Of a stretch of DNA of 56,874 nucleotides, positions 8,749-17,947 are shown piece after piece; position 1 is the first letter of the stretch; each line of letters starts with the position of its first letter. Under the pieces are notes generated by a model that worked only from the letters and a program-made list of their open reading frames with translations, ran no database searches and was not told the DNA's origin. The stretch is from an uncultured Olsenella sp. (GTDB taxonomy: Bacteria; Actinomycetota; Coriobacteriia; Coriobacteriales; Atopobiaceae): contig OMVJ01000015.1 in NCBI GenBank assembly GCA_900314495.1, positions 1-56,874 of the forward strand, in the 5' to 3' direction. Both the position numbers and the translations under genes were made by a program.

Positions 8749-9909
8749 ATGCCTGCCTCCACCAAATACAGGACGTGCGACCTCAGCGCCCAGAGGGACG
8801 GACTCAGCATCTATGGCCAGCTCTACCTGCCCGGCGACTACGCGGGCGGAGCACTGCCCTGCGTGGTCTGCGCCCACGGCTTTGGCGCCAACTACCTGCA
8901 CAACGTTCCCTATGCCTGGTACCTAGCCGAGCGAGGCTACGCCGTGTGCTGCTTCGACTTCTGCGGCGGCGGCTACGCCTCCAAGAGCAACGGCAATCCG
9001 CTGGACATGTCGCTTGCCACGGAGCTTGCGGACTACGAGGCCATCGTTCAGGTGCTGCGGGAGCGACCCGAGGTGGACGCCTCCAACCTCTACCTCATGG
9101 GAGAGGGCCAAGGCGGCTTCGTGGCCACCATGGTCGCGCACGAGCACCCAAGTTGGGCCAAGGGCCTCATCCTCCTCTACCCCGCCTTCCAGTTGCACGA
9201 CGAGGCGCGCCGCGCCTTCCCCACCAAGAAGAACATTCCCGTCTCGTACCGGCTGTTCGGCATGCGCGTGGGCCGCGGCTACGGCTACGCCGTCTGGGAC
9301 ACCAACCCCTACACACAGATGCGCGACTACCCAGGCAACGTGCTGATCATCCACGGCGACGAGGACGCCACCTCGCTCATCGAATACTCCGAGCGCGCGG
9401 CCGACGTCTTCCCCTCCGCCCGGCTGGAGACCATCCACGGCGCCAAGCACATCTTCCGCGAGAGGTACCTGACGCGCGCGGCGCAGCTTCTGTACGAGTT
9501 CGTGCAGGCAGAGGTAGCGGGAGAGCCCTTCGAGCCCTCGAGCGAGGAGGACGCGGAGACTCTCGCCGCGGACGAGCCGCAACCTGCCCAGGCGCCCGTC
9601 GAGCCCGCTGCGTCAGCCGGGAAGGCCCCTGCTCACGCCAAGAAGCCTGACGCCCACATGCCGAGCATCAACAAGGACGCCGATGCGGATTCCGTCATCG
9701 CTGCCCTCTCTGCGGCTGGTGCCGTGGACGCAAGGCCCGAGGAACCGAAGAAGCGTGCGGTAGAGGCACCCAAGCCCGCGCACGCGGCCGCGGCAAAGCC
9801 TACCGACCAAGCATCGCGTCCCACGCACACAAGCACCCAACGTGCCCGCTACAACCCCAACTACGTGGCCAAGATCGCCTCCGCACGGCACTTCCGCCGC
9901 CAAGGGTAA
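8749..9909 (+). CDS. Alpha/beta hydrolase-fold protein without nucleophile serine
   Basis: 386 residues with an AAGGAGA ribosome site. Residues 1 to about 260 are a clear alpha/beta hydrolase of the cinnamoyl-esterase / dienelactone-hydrolase type: oxyanion loop AHGFGANYLHN, IIHGDEDATSLIEYS (acid) and IHGAKHIF (base). The nucleophile elbow, normally GHSQGG, reads GEGQGG, so Gly120 stands where the catalytic serine should be. The last 120 residues are a low-complexity Ala/Pro/Lys/Glu extension ending in a basic NPNYVAKIASARHFRRQG. No signal peptide. It may be an inactive binding or scaffold protein, or use another chemistry. It is divergent from argC and monocistronic. Confidence 0.8.
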   Translation: MPASTKYRTCDLSAQRDGLSIYGQLYLPGDYAGGALPCVVCAHGFGANYLHNVPYAWYLAERGYAVCCFDFCGGGYASKSNGNPLDMSLATELADYEAIVQVLRERPEVDASNLYLMGEGQGGFVATMVAHEHPSWAKGLILLYPAFQLHDEARRAFPTKKNIPVSYRLFGMRVGRGYGYAVWDTNPYTQMRDYPGNVLIIHGDEDATSLIEYSERAADVFPSARLETIHGAKHIFRERYLTRAAQLLYEFVQAEVAGEPFEPSSEEDAETLAADEPQPAQAPVEPAASAGKAPAHAKKPDAHMPSINKDADADSVIAALSAAGAVDARPEEPKKRAVEAPKPAHAAAAKPTDQASRPTHTSTQRARYNPNYVAKIASARHFRRQG

Positions 9910-10036
9910 GCAGCGTACGGCTGGCGGTTATCCCCAGTCTCCGGGATTACCTGTCGGTTTTGCCTGAATAGGGGAAAGCTGTAGCTTATCCCGCCTGGCC
10001 GGCCAAGACTCCGACACTCCAAACCCCGTACCCACC

Positions 10037-10076
10037 AAGCCCCGCACCCGCGTCTCCGCTGGTGCGGGGCTTCTCA
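10037..10076 (+). terminator. Hairpin terminator after the hydrolase gene
   Basis: AAGCCCCGCACC (10037-10048) pairs perfectly with GGTGCGGGGCTT (10061-10072) around 12 nt, followed by CTCAT. It lies between convergent genes and may serve both strands. Confidence 0.6.
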
Positions 10077-10102
10077 TACGTGGCGGCGTTTCAAGCCGCC
10101 TG

Positions 10103-11713
10103 CTACTTTTCAGCCTGCTCAGCCTCGCGCGCCTCGCGGCGCACGTCCGCGCCACGGCGGTTGTCGCCCTCCAGCTCTTGGATGTGCGTCACGTCCATGG
10201 TCGTCTCGAGCGCGCCCAGGTAGGTGCCGTCGGCATCGCGCACGGCAAAGTAGCGGATGTACACAAACTTGCCGTGCAGGTGGATCCAGAACTCGTAGGT
10301 GTCACGCGCGCCGGTGCGGAAGTCGTTGAAGACCTTGTGTACCATCTCCTGGCTCTTGGGCGGGTGGCAGTCGTACACGTCGCGCCCCAGGCAGCTCATG
10401 GGCCGTGCAAACAGGCGGTCAGATCCGTGCGAGAAGTAGCGGGTCTTGTCATCCGCATCCACGAAGGTGATGTCCATGGGGATGGTGTTGAGCACGGCCT
10501 CCAGCTGCTGGGGCGTAAAGGCACCCGTGGAGAGGTGTACCTTGCCGTCACCGGGAAGACCCGCGGTCGGCTGCACGGCAGGTGCCGCGGGCGCCTCCCC
10601 GCCAAGTTTGGCCGCGTTCACGGCCGCCTCCGCCAGCTCAATCATAGAAGGACGCCACTTGGGAGGCTCGTCGATGAGCACGTAGCCGTACTCGGCGCCG
10701 TCCTCGGCAACCTGCTTCCAATCGCGCGCGTCCAAGGTCTGCAGGGCAAGCGGAACGAGGACGTTCTCCTCCTTGGTGACCATGGATTCGGCCGCGTCGC
10801 AGGCCTCGGCCAGCTTCTGAGCGGCGACATGCGTGGAACCCGCGCCAGCGGCGGTGCGCGCAAGGCTCTCTGCCTGCTTCACCAGGCCACGCACCTCGTC
10901 GTCCTTGCCCCACATGACCTTGGAGGGCGCCGTCACGCCGTGCGCCTCAAGGTGGGGGAAGATGGTCTCCTCCTTGCGACGGTAATGGGTGCCGACCTTG
11001 GCAAGCTCCGTCACGTCCGCGCGGATGGCTTCTGCATCACCCTCTCCTGCCAGGGCAGCCGCGATGTGCGGGCGAATCGTGCCAGAGATGAGCTTGCCAA
11101 ACGCCGCGTTCTCCTGCCGCATGATCCACACGGGATGGCCCGGAGCGTCCGCGGGGTCACTCGGCGTTCCCGCGCCGGGGGCGCAGGCGACGTGCCCCTC
11201 GAACAGCGTTGCATGAACGTCGCACAAGCGCTGCACCTCTTCCACGGGCACCCCGCCTGCAATGAGCGACTGCTCGGCAGCGGCAATCTCCCCACCGCTC
11301 ACGTCCTTGAAGTTACGCGCGAAAATCTCCTTCACGTCGTCCACGGGGACGCCGTCCTGCAGCTGCAGAAGAAGAGACTTGAGTACCTGCTGGCGCTCCT
11401 CCGGCGTAGTGGCGGCGACAGGCGCGTCGCCAAGCGCATCCAGCGTAGCGTTTTCGGCTGCCGCAGGCGTCTCGAAGCCCTTCACGGCAAAGCCCGCGGC
11501 TTGGAAGGCAGCAACCATCTTGTTCAGGTCCACGCCCTTGTGCTCGGCGCCCTTGCGCAGAGTCATGAAGCGACCCATGGTCTGCAGGCGGCCCGGCTTG
11601 GTGATCTCGTCGAAGCCAATGCCTGCCATCACGTCCTTGACCTCGGGAAACTTGGTGCATGTCTCCAACACGGCTGCGTCCAGGTCGATGGTCTTCGAAT
11701 CGATTTCGCCCAT
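10103..11713 (-). CDS. DUF1858-DUF438-hemerythrin-PAS redox/gas sensor protein
   Basis: 536-residue soluble multidomain protein. Residues about 5-65 match DUF1858 (DAAVLETCTKFPEVKDVMAG...); about 110-180 match DUF438 (KSLLLQLQDGVPVDDVKEIF); about 205-345 form a hemerythrin-like four-helix bundle with His/Glu iron-ligand candidates (GHPVWIMRQEN, THYRRKEETIFPHLEAHG, TKEENVLVPLAL); about 405-510 is a PAS domain (LNTIPMDITFVDADDKTRYF). Related anaerobe proteins are thought to sense O2, NO or redox state through a di-iron site. ATG at 11713 has GCGAGG nearby; a TTG four codons upstream is less likely. Single gene with an inverted repeat at 11793-11810 upstream. A stand-alone hemerythrin relative is at 47791. 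Confidence 0.88.
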   Translation of the reverse strand: MGEIDSKTIDLDAAVLETCTKFPEVKDVMAGIGFDEITKPGRLQTMGRFMTLRKGAEHKGVDLNKMVAAFQAAGFAVKGFETPAAAENATLDALGDAPVAATTPEERQQVLKSLLLQLQDGVPVDDVKEIFARNFKDVSGGEIAAAEQSLIAGGVPVEEVQRLCDVHATLFEGHVACAPGAGTPSDPADAPGHPVWIMRQENAAFGKLISGTIRPHIAAALAGEGDAEAIRADVTELAKVGTHYRRKEETIFPHLEAHGVTAPSKVMWGKDDEVRGLVKQAESLARTAAGAGSTHVAAQKLAEACDAAESMVTKEENVLVPLALQTLDARDWKQVAEDGAEYGYVLIDEPPKWRPSMIELAEAAVNAAKLGGEAPAAPAVQPTAGLPGDGKVHLSTGAFTPQQLEAVLNTIPMDITFVDADDKTRYFSHGSDRLFARPMSCLGRDVYDCHPPKSQEMVHKVFNDFRTGARDTYEFWIHLHGKFVYIRYFAVRDADGTYLGALETTMDVTHIQELEGDNRRGADVRREAREAEQAEK

Positions 11714-11792
11714 GATTCCTCGCAATCTTGTGGCGCCGTAGCGTCGTCCCCGCGTTCAACGCGTGCATATTATGTCGATGCCGCCAAGCATA

Positions 11793-11810
11793 TCGTTGGA
11801 CATCCAACGA
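11793..11810. promoter_or_regulatory. Inverted repeat upstream of the DUF438 gene
   Basis: TCGTTGGA-CA-TCCAACGA is an 8-bp-arm perfect inverted repeat 80 nt upstream of the minus-strand sensor gene and 110 nt beyond the end of the ABC permease gene. Possible operator; binding factor unknown. Confidence 0.4.
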
Positions 11811-11921
11811 CTCATGTTAGCCGTTTCTTACTTCATGAATCATACACGGTATGGGTAAGGATGCGATGGAATCTGGCCACGGCGGCATGGTGGGCGCTGT
11901 CCCTCCTCGTGCCGCCTTGCC

Positions 11922-14900
11922 CTAGTCCACCGACTTCAGGCTCTCCACCATGTTCACGCGGTCCAGCTTGTGGCGCATGAGGATCACAATCAGCACCGCG
12001 AACCCCATGGTGATCAGGAAGGAGTACGCGTAGCTGGGCGCGTGGATCGCGCGGCCGAACATCACGTAGTCGACCTCCGCGGCGGTGATGGTGAAGGTCG
12101 CCAGCCACGTGCCCAGGAACATGCCCAGCGCGTCACCCAGAAAGGCCAAGAGCAGTATCTCCCTGAAGATGTAGGCGTACACCTCGCCACGTGTGAAGCC
12201 CAGCACCTTGAGGCTGGCAATCTCGCGCACGCGCTCCTCCACGTTGATGTTGGTCAGGTTGTACAGCACGATGAAGGCCAGCATGCCGGCGGAAACAACC
12301 AGCACCACCACGATGAGGTCAATGACCCGCAGCGCGCTGCTGTAGGTGTTGATGGTCTCGTCCGAGAAGATTACCGTGGATACCTCGGGCTCCTCGTGCA
12401 GCGCGTCGCCGACGACCTTGCGGTCGGCCTCCTCGCCAGAGACGGTTCCGAAGAGCGTGTTGTACGTGGGTGCCTCCTTGCCCGCCGCGTCCCACGCGTC
12501 GCGCCCCACGTACACGAGGTTGCCCACGTAGTTCTCCACCACGCCCGTCACCGTGAGGGAGTAGCCCTCGCCCTTGGCATTGCCCACGTTGTCCTGATCG
12601 AAGACCACGATCTGTTCCCCTACACCCACGCCGGTGAGCGACGAGAGCTTCTCCGTTATCAGGACCGCGTCGTCTTTGAAGTCCACGGGCTTGCCAGAGC
12701 GCCGATCGCGGAAGGTGATTGCGTGTTTGAGCTCATCCGCCGACTGCGGAACGACCGCAGTCACCTGGTAAGCCTTCTGGCCCGCGCCAGATGACGCCTG
12801 CATGTTGCTGCGCTGGACGCGAATCAGACCGCTCGCCTTGCCCGTGGACTCCAGGTAGGACCTGATGCGTAGAACGTCCTCCTCGCTCGCGTCGTCCTTG
12901 AGCCCGACGGTGGTGTTGTAGTGCGAGATGGGACCGTACTGAACGTTGATGATGTCCCAGATGGAGTCATGCAGGCCGAAGCCCACCAGCAGCAGGGCCG
13001 TGCAGCCCGAGATGCCGATGACCGTCATGAGCAGCCGCCGCTTGTACCGGAAGAGGTTGCGGAACGTGACCTTCCACGAGAAGGACATTCTGCTCCACAG
13101 GGGACGAATCCGCTCGAGGAGGATGCGCTTGCCCGCCTTCGGCGCACGTGGGAGCATGAGCGTGGCAGGCGTCGCCCTCAGGCTGGAGACTACGGCGAGC
13201 CATGTGGCCAGAAGCGTCACGCCCACGCCCAGACCACCCGCCGCGAGCGCGATGGACGGCAGGATTGGCATGGGCACGGGATGCACCGGCACCGCATAGA
13301 TGATGGCGTAGGAGTTAATCACGATCTGCGGCAGCACCTGCGTAAGAACGAGGGTACCCACCACGGCTCCCACAACGGACGCGATGCCTGCGTAGGCCAA
13401 GTACTTGCTGGCAATGGTGGCCGTGCCATAGCCCAAGGCCTTGTAGGTACCAATCTGCACGCGGTCATCGTCCACCATGCGGGTCATGGTCGTGAGCGCG
13501 ACAAGCGCCGCCACCAGGAAGAAGATGAACGGGAACACCGCCGCAATGTGGTCCATGCGCTCGGTGTCTGCCAGGTAGGTTGCCGCGCCCTCGCTCTGAG
13601 AGCGGTCCAGCACGTATATGTCGGGCGCCTCCAGCGCGTCGATGTCATCTTGCGCGTCCGCCAGCCTCGCCTCCGCGTCGGCGAACTCCTTGTCGGCATC
13701 CGCCCTGTTCCGCTCGTACAGGGAGAGACCGTCCAGGAACTTGGCACGGCCGTCCTGGTACTTGGCCAGCCCCTCCTGGTACTGGGAGAGACCGTCGTGG
13801 TACTTGGCCACGCCGTCGTTGTAGCGTGCACGTCCCGACTCCAGCTGACCCCTGGCCGAGGAGAGCTGCGCCGCAGAGGTATCCAGCTTGGCCTTGGCAT
13901 CCGCCAGCTGCGCCGCGCCCGCACGGGACTGGTCCTCCAGCTGCTGCCTGCCGGCGTCCAGCCGCGTGGCACCGTCCTCGTACTGCCGCCAGCCATCGTC
14001 CAGCTGCTTGCGGGACGCCTCCAGCGCGGCAATGCCCTCCAGGCCCTTCTGCACGGAGGCAAGCTGGTCCTGGAGCTCCTTCTTCTTCTCCGCGGCAAGG
14101 GGTTCTGCGGCGGCCTTCTGCTGCTGCAGCTGTTCCAGCTGCGCCTGAAGCGCCGGGACCTTGGCTTCCAGCTCCTGCTGTGCGGCCTGTGCCTGGACGA
14201 GCCCCTCCTGCGCCCGCGCCAGCCCGGCGTCCACCTGCTCCTTCTGGGCCCGCAGCTGTGCCAGCGTCTGCTCGTCGGCACCTGCCGCCTCCACAGCGGC
14301 TATCTGCCCCGCCAGCTGCTCTGACGCCGCACTGAGCTGGGCCGCCTTGGCCTCAAGCTCTGCCGCCGTATCCTTGGCCTGCTCAAGGCCAGCCTGCGCC
14401 TGCTGGATGCCCTCCTGCAGCTGGGCAATGCCGTCATCCAGCTGCGCCAGGCCGTCGTCTATCTGCTTCAGGCCGTCGTCCATCTGCGTCTTGGCTGCCT
14501 CCAGCGCCGTCTTGGCCTGCGGCAGGCCCCCGGCCTCCATGCCCTGCTCCTTCAGCTGGGCAAGCAGTTGGGCCACGCCCGCGGCGTACCGCGCCTCGCC
14601 CTCGTCCAGCTGCGCCTTGGAGTCGGCAAGCCTCTGCTCCGAATCCGCAATCTGGGCCTGGCCGTCCGCCGTCCTCTGCTGGTACTCAGAGACGCCGCTC
14701 CTGTATTGCGCAAGGCCATCGTTGTACTGCGCGAGGCCGCTCTCGTACTGAGCCTGGCCCTCGTCCAGCTGCCTCTTGGAGCTTGCAAGCGTGGAGGCGG
14801 ACTCGTCCAGGGTGGCCTTGGCGTCCGCAAGCTCCGCCTCGGAATCGTCCAGTTTGGCCTTGGAGTCGTCCAGCGTCTGCTTGGCATCCGCAAGCTCCCG

Positions 14901-15794
14901 CTCCGCGTCCGCCTTCTGGGACTCGTAGTCGGCGCGCTTCTCGTCCAGCTGGGACTGCGCGTCCGCGCGCAGGTCTTCCAGCCGGGCGCCCTCGAGCCCC
15001 ACCAGCTGGTCCTCCACGCGGGCCTTGGTCTGGTCCGTCACGCGGAAGTAGTCGTCCGACTCCGAGGCCTCCGCCGCGGCGCCCGCCACCTTCACATAGA
15101 TCTCCGTGTAGGGCATGCTGTCCACAAAGGCCTCGGGTGCCAGGTACAGGTACTGGTCAACCATGCCGGAGCCCAGCGTGGTGGAGCCGAAGCTCCCCGT
15201 GTAGGGGTAGTTGGAGGAGCTGACGGTACCCACGACCTTCAGCTGCCTGCTCTTCACCACGTCCCCAAGGTCCGAGGTGCCGTAGAGCAGGGTCACCGTG
15301 TCGCCCACGCCAAGCAGGTGGGAGGGGTCGTCCGCGGAGGCAACGCACTCGTCTGGCCCCGCGGGCCAGGTGCCCTCGCGCAGGAACAGCCTGTTGAGGT
15401 AGGCGTCGTTCTGGGAGTCCACCTCATAGGCGGAGACCACGGTGCTCGCCTTTGCGTCGGCCACGTCAAGCGAGCCCAGCCTCACCACGCTCTGCTCGCT
15501 GCCAAGGTGGGCCATGGCGTCGAAGGTGACGGAGGGCATGGCAGCCTCCACGCCCTCAATGCCCTCCACGCGCGCGACGTCGTCGTCCGAGAAGCCCAAG
15601 GTGGAGATGAGCCGCAGGTCCCACACGCCGGTGCCGTCGTACCAGGCGTCACCCGCGGCCCGCATGTCCGGCCCGCACATTTGCAAGCCCGCATAGAAGC
15701 CGCAGCCCAGGGCCACGATGCCCATTATTGCCAGGAAGCGGCCCAGCGTCCCCCGGATGCTGCGGGCAACCCCCTTTGCGAACGCGCTCCTCAT
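11922..15794 (-). CDS. ABC transporter permease, FtsX type, with long periplasm-facing coiled coil
   Basis: 1290 residues. One membrane helix near 18-38, then an extracellular domain (about 40-260), then a very long Ala/Gln/Glu/Leu-rich coiled coil (about 265-720) containing many LxDG/YxDG heptad-like units such as LAQYNDG and LAKYQDG. A first FtsX helix set follows at about 745-880, another extracellular domain to about 1150, and a second FtsX helix set at about 1155-1280 (NVEERVREIASLKVLGF). The layout is that of two-lobed FtsX/MacB-type permeases that move lipids, lipoproteins or peptides out of the membrane rather than import solutes. Its ATPase gene lies 6 nt upstream. AGGCGG precedes ATG. 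Confidence 0.88.
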   Translation of the reverse strand: MRSAFAKGVARSIRGTLGRFLAIMGIVALGCGFYAGLQMCGPDMRAAGDAWYDGTGVWDLRLISTLGFSDDDVARVEGIEGVEAAMPSVTFDAMAHLGSEQSVVRLGSLDVADAKASTVVSAYEVDSQNDAYLNRLFLREGTWPAGPDECVASADDPSHLLGVGDTVTLLYGTSDLGDVVKSRQLKVVGTVSSSNYPYTGSFGSTTLGSGMVDQYLYLAPEAFVDSMPYTEIYVKVAGAAAEASESDDYFRVTDQTKARVEDQLVGLEGARLEDLRADAQSQLDEKRADYESQKADAERELADAKQTLDDSKAKLDDSEAELADAKATLDESASTLASSKRQLDEGQAQYESGLAQYNDGLAQYRSGVSEYQQRTADGQAQIADSEQRLADSKAQLDEGEARYAAGVAQLLAQLKEQGMEAGGLPQAKTALEAAKTQMDDGLKQIDDGLAQLDDGIAQLQEGIQQAQAGLEQAKDTAAELEAKAAQLSAASEQLAGQIAAVEAAGADEQTLAQLRAQKEQVDAGLARAQEGLVQAQAAQQELEAKVPALQAQLEQLQQQKAAAEPLAAEKKKELQDQLASVQKGLEGIAALEASRKQLDDGWRQYEDGATRLDAGRQQLEDQSRAGAAQLADAKAKLDTSAAQLSSARGQLESGRARYNDGVAKYHDGLSQYQEGLAKYQDGRAKFLDGLSLYERNRADADKEFADAEARLADAQDDIDALEAPDIYVLDRSQSEGAATYLADTERMDHIAAVFPFIFFLVAALVALTTMTRMVDDDRVQIGTYKALGYGTATIASKYLAYAGIASVVGAVVGTLVLTQVLPQIVINSYAIIYAVPVHPVPMPILPSIALAAGGLGVGVTLLATWLAVVSSLRATPATLMLPRAPKAGKRILLERIRPLWSRMSFSWKVTFRNLFRYKRRLLMTVIGISGCTALLLVGFGLHDSIWDIINVQYGPISHYNTTVGLKDDASEEDVLRIRSYLESTGKASGLIRVQRSNMQASSGAGQKAYQVTAVVPQSADELKHAITFRDRRSGKPVDFKDDAVLITEKLSSLTGVGVGEQIVVFDQDNVGNAKGEGYSLTVTGVVENYVGNLVYVGRDAWDAAGKEAPTYNTLFGTVSGEEADRKVVGDALHEEPEVSTVIFSDETINTYSSALRVIDLIVVVLVVSAGMLAFIVLYNLTNINVEERVREIASLKVLGFTRGEVYAYIFREILLLAFLGDALGMFLGTWLATFTITAAEVDYVMFGRAIHAPSYAYSFLITMGFAVLIVILMRHKLDRVNMVESLKSVD

Positions 15795-15800
15795 TGCCGC

Positions 15801-16502
15801 CTACCACTCAACGGAAAGCGCGTCCTGCGGGTGCGCGTTCAGCTCCACGCGCTGGGCGCGTCCCTCGCGAATGTGGATCACGCGGTCCGCAATCTGCGTG
15901 AAGGCCATGTTGTGCGTCACAATGGCAACGGTACGGCCCGTATCGCGGCAGGTGTCCTGCAGAAGCTTCAGAATCTGATGTCCCGTCACGTAGTCCAAGG
16001 CGCCCGTGGGCTCGTCGCACAGGAGCAGCTTGGGGTTCTTTGCCAGGGCTCGGGCAATGGCCACGCGCTGCTGCTCTCCGCCGGAAAGCTGCGCCGGGAA
16101 GTTGTCCATGCGCTCTGCCAGGCCAACGTCACGCAACACCCGCTCCGCCGGAAGCGGGTCCTTGCAAATCTGGCTGGCAAGCTCCACGTTCTCGCGCGCG
16201 GTCAGGTTCTGCACCAGGTTGTAGAACTGGAACACGAAGCCGATGTCGTGCCTGCGGTACTGGGTGAGCTGCTTCTCGCTCATGGCGGAGACCTCCGCCC
16301 CGTCCAGCAGAATCGTGCCGGACGTGCACGAGTCCATGCCGCCCAGCATGTTGAGCACCGTGGTCTTGCCAGCGCCGGAAGGGCCGACAATCACCACGAG
16401 CTCCCCACGCTCTATGCAGAAGGTCATGCCGTCGACGGCACGCACCACCACGTCGCCCATCTGGTACGTCTTCCGCACGTCTATGAACTCGACAAACGCC
16501 AT
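15801..16502 (-). CDS. ABC transporter ATP-binding protein (LolD/MacB type)
   Basis: 233-residue ATPase: Walker [10 protein letters not shown] near 39, Q-loop, signature [15 protein letters not shown], Walker [13 protein letters not shown], and the switch histidine in AIVTHNMAF. The pattern [14 protein letters not shown] at the start and DEPTGALD are usual for ATPases partnering FtsX-type permeases. It is immediately followed by the 1290-residue permease (6-nt gap), so the two form one exporter. ATG at 16502 with GGGAGGTG upstream. Confidence 0.93.
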   Translation of the reverse strand: MAFVEFIDVRKTYQMGDVVVRAVDGMTFCIERGELVVIVGPSGAGKTTVLNMLGGMDSCTSGTILLDGAEVSAMSEKQLTQYRRHDIGFVFQFYNLVQNLTARENVELASQICKDPLPAERVLRDVGLAERMDNFPAQLSGGEQQRVAIARALAKNPKLLLCDEPTGALDYVTGHQILKLLQDTCRDTGRTVAIVTHNMAFTQIADRVIHIREGRAQRVELNAHPQDALSVEW

Positions 16503-16596
16503 GGTGCACCTCCCGCAGTCCCTTTATTGTGCCACGCCAGCGGTCCGAGGCCAACGCGACGCCCACGCAGACGGCAACGGCAGGAGTCAGCAATCC

Positions 16597-17760
16597 CTAG
16601 TCCTGCGCCTCAAACCGCAGCGGCCGGTCCTCCCCCATGGTGATGACGTCGCCGTCGTGCAGGGGCCGCGGCTCTGAGTCCACGACAAGAGCACGGCCAC
16701 CGGTGGTGGAGCCCAGGGAGGTGCCACCCTTGGCAAGGTTCGTGAGCATCCACTGGCCGTCCTGCCTGTCCAGGCGCATCTGCTTTGCCTCGACGCCGTG
16801 GAAGTAGCGCGCGTCCAGGCGAATGTTCACGTCCTCGGGCACCGGGCCGTTGTCGTCCACCGCGCCAATAACGTCACCGGGCCGCACCAGCATGCGGAAG
16901 CCGCGGCTGCCCACCAGCCACGCCTCGTCCGACAGGGGCGAATCCGCAGCCGCCTCCCCCTGGTCCTCTTCCAGCTGCGAGGCAATGTCCTCAGGCCGCA
17001 TGACCCGCGTCTCGTCCGCGGCAGAGGCAGCGTCTTCGGCGTCCTCCGCAAAGGGGTCGGCCCAGACGGTGGCATCCAGCTCGGACCCAGCCGGCACCTC
17101 GACCTCGGGGTCCAGCGCCTCCATCTCCAGGGTGCCGCCAGCGGGCACCTCGGCCGTCTGCACGTGCAGGGAAGACGTGGCACCCGCCGCGGCCGTGTCC
17201 CCAGGCTGCCCCATCACGCGCGTCAGCCCCATTGCGGGCTGGGTGGCGTCGGTGTCCAGGCTCACACGGCCGCTTGCATACTCCCTGGCAGGCAGGAAGT
17301 CGTCACCGGCTATGCTCTCTGGCTCGGTCTGGGCGGCGGGCGCCGCCCTGTGCGGCACGTCCACGAAGGCCGACTCCGCCCTCACGCTGCCACGCTGCAG
17401 GGCCTCGTCCTCCACAAAGCTCACCTGAGGCCTGCCCGCAATCCACAGGCCCCTCTCGGACGCGCGACGCAGCAGGTAGGCGGCCACGCTTGCGCCCTTG
17501 CGGTCCTGGCAGACGCCCCAGTAGTCCTTCCAGTCCTCCTGGCTCACGTGCACCACGACGCCGTTGGGCGCCTCCGTGTAGTCGGGCCAGGCCCTGGTGT
17601 TGCGGCGCACCTCGCGCCAGGCGCACTCGTCCACGTCCATGGGCGAAAGCGGCCGGGCCTCCTCGGGCCCTCGCTGCACGAGCCTGCCGAACAGAGCCCG
17701 CGCGCCACGAGCGAGCCCCCTCGCGACGGGTGCCAAATCATCATCTGTAGGAAGAGCCAT
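16597..17760 (-). CDS. FHA-like domain protein
   Basis: 387 residues from ATG at 17760 (GGGAG site; an in-frame ATG four codons upstream is an alternative). The N-terminal 130 residues are a folded, arginine-rich domain I do not recognise, ending with VSFVEDEALQRGSV. An acidic disordered linker (about 135-290) follows. The C-terminal 95 residues have the pattern of an FHA fold: VRPGDVIGAVDDN, an LDARYFHGVEA segment in place of the usual SRxH phosphothreonine loop, WMLTNLAKGGTSLG and LHDGDVITMGE. Because the SRxH motif is changed, phosphothreonine binding is uncertain. No kinase is adjacent. It is divergent from fumC. Confidence 0.65.
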   Translation of the reverse strand: MALPTDDDLAPVARGLARGARALFGRLVQRGPEEARPLSPMDVDECAWREVRRNTRAWPDYTEAPNGVVVHVSQEDWKDYWGVCQDRKGASVAAYLLRRASERGLWIAGRPQVSFVEDEALQRGSVRAESAFVDVPHRAAPAAQTEPESIAGDDFLPAREYASGRVSLDTDATQPAMGLTRVMGQPGDTAAAGATSSLHVQTAEVPAGGTLEMEALDPEVEVPAGSELDATVWADPFAEDAEDAASAADETRVMRPEDIASQLEEDQGEAAADSPLSDEAWLVGSRGFRMLVRPGDVIGAVDDNGPVPEDVNIRLDARYFHGVEAKQMRLDRQDGQWMLTNLAKGGTSLGSTTGGRALVVDSEPRPLHDGDVITMGEDRPLRFEAQD

Positions 17761-17947
17761 GCTCACTCCCATCTGCCCCGGGCCATGACCCTCGACGCGG
17801 GGCGAACAGTTGTCTCCTGGTTTGTCTATCTTTTCCCCAGCCACCGCAAACCTATACGGGATTATTCTTAAAGTTGTGTGATTGGCTCAGCGTAACCGTC
17901 CAAACAGCGCATTTTCGGCGCAACGCGCGCCGCGAACGGAGGAATTC

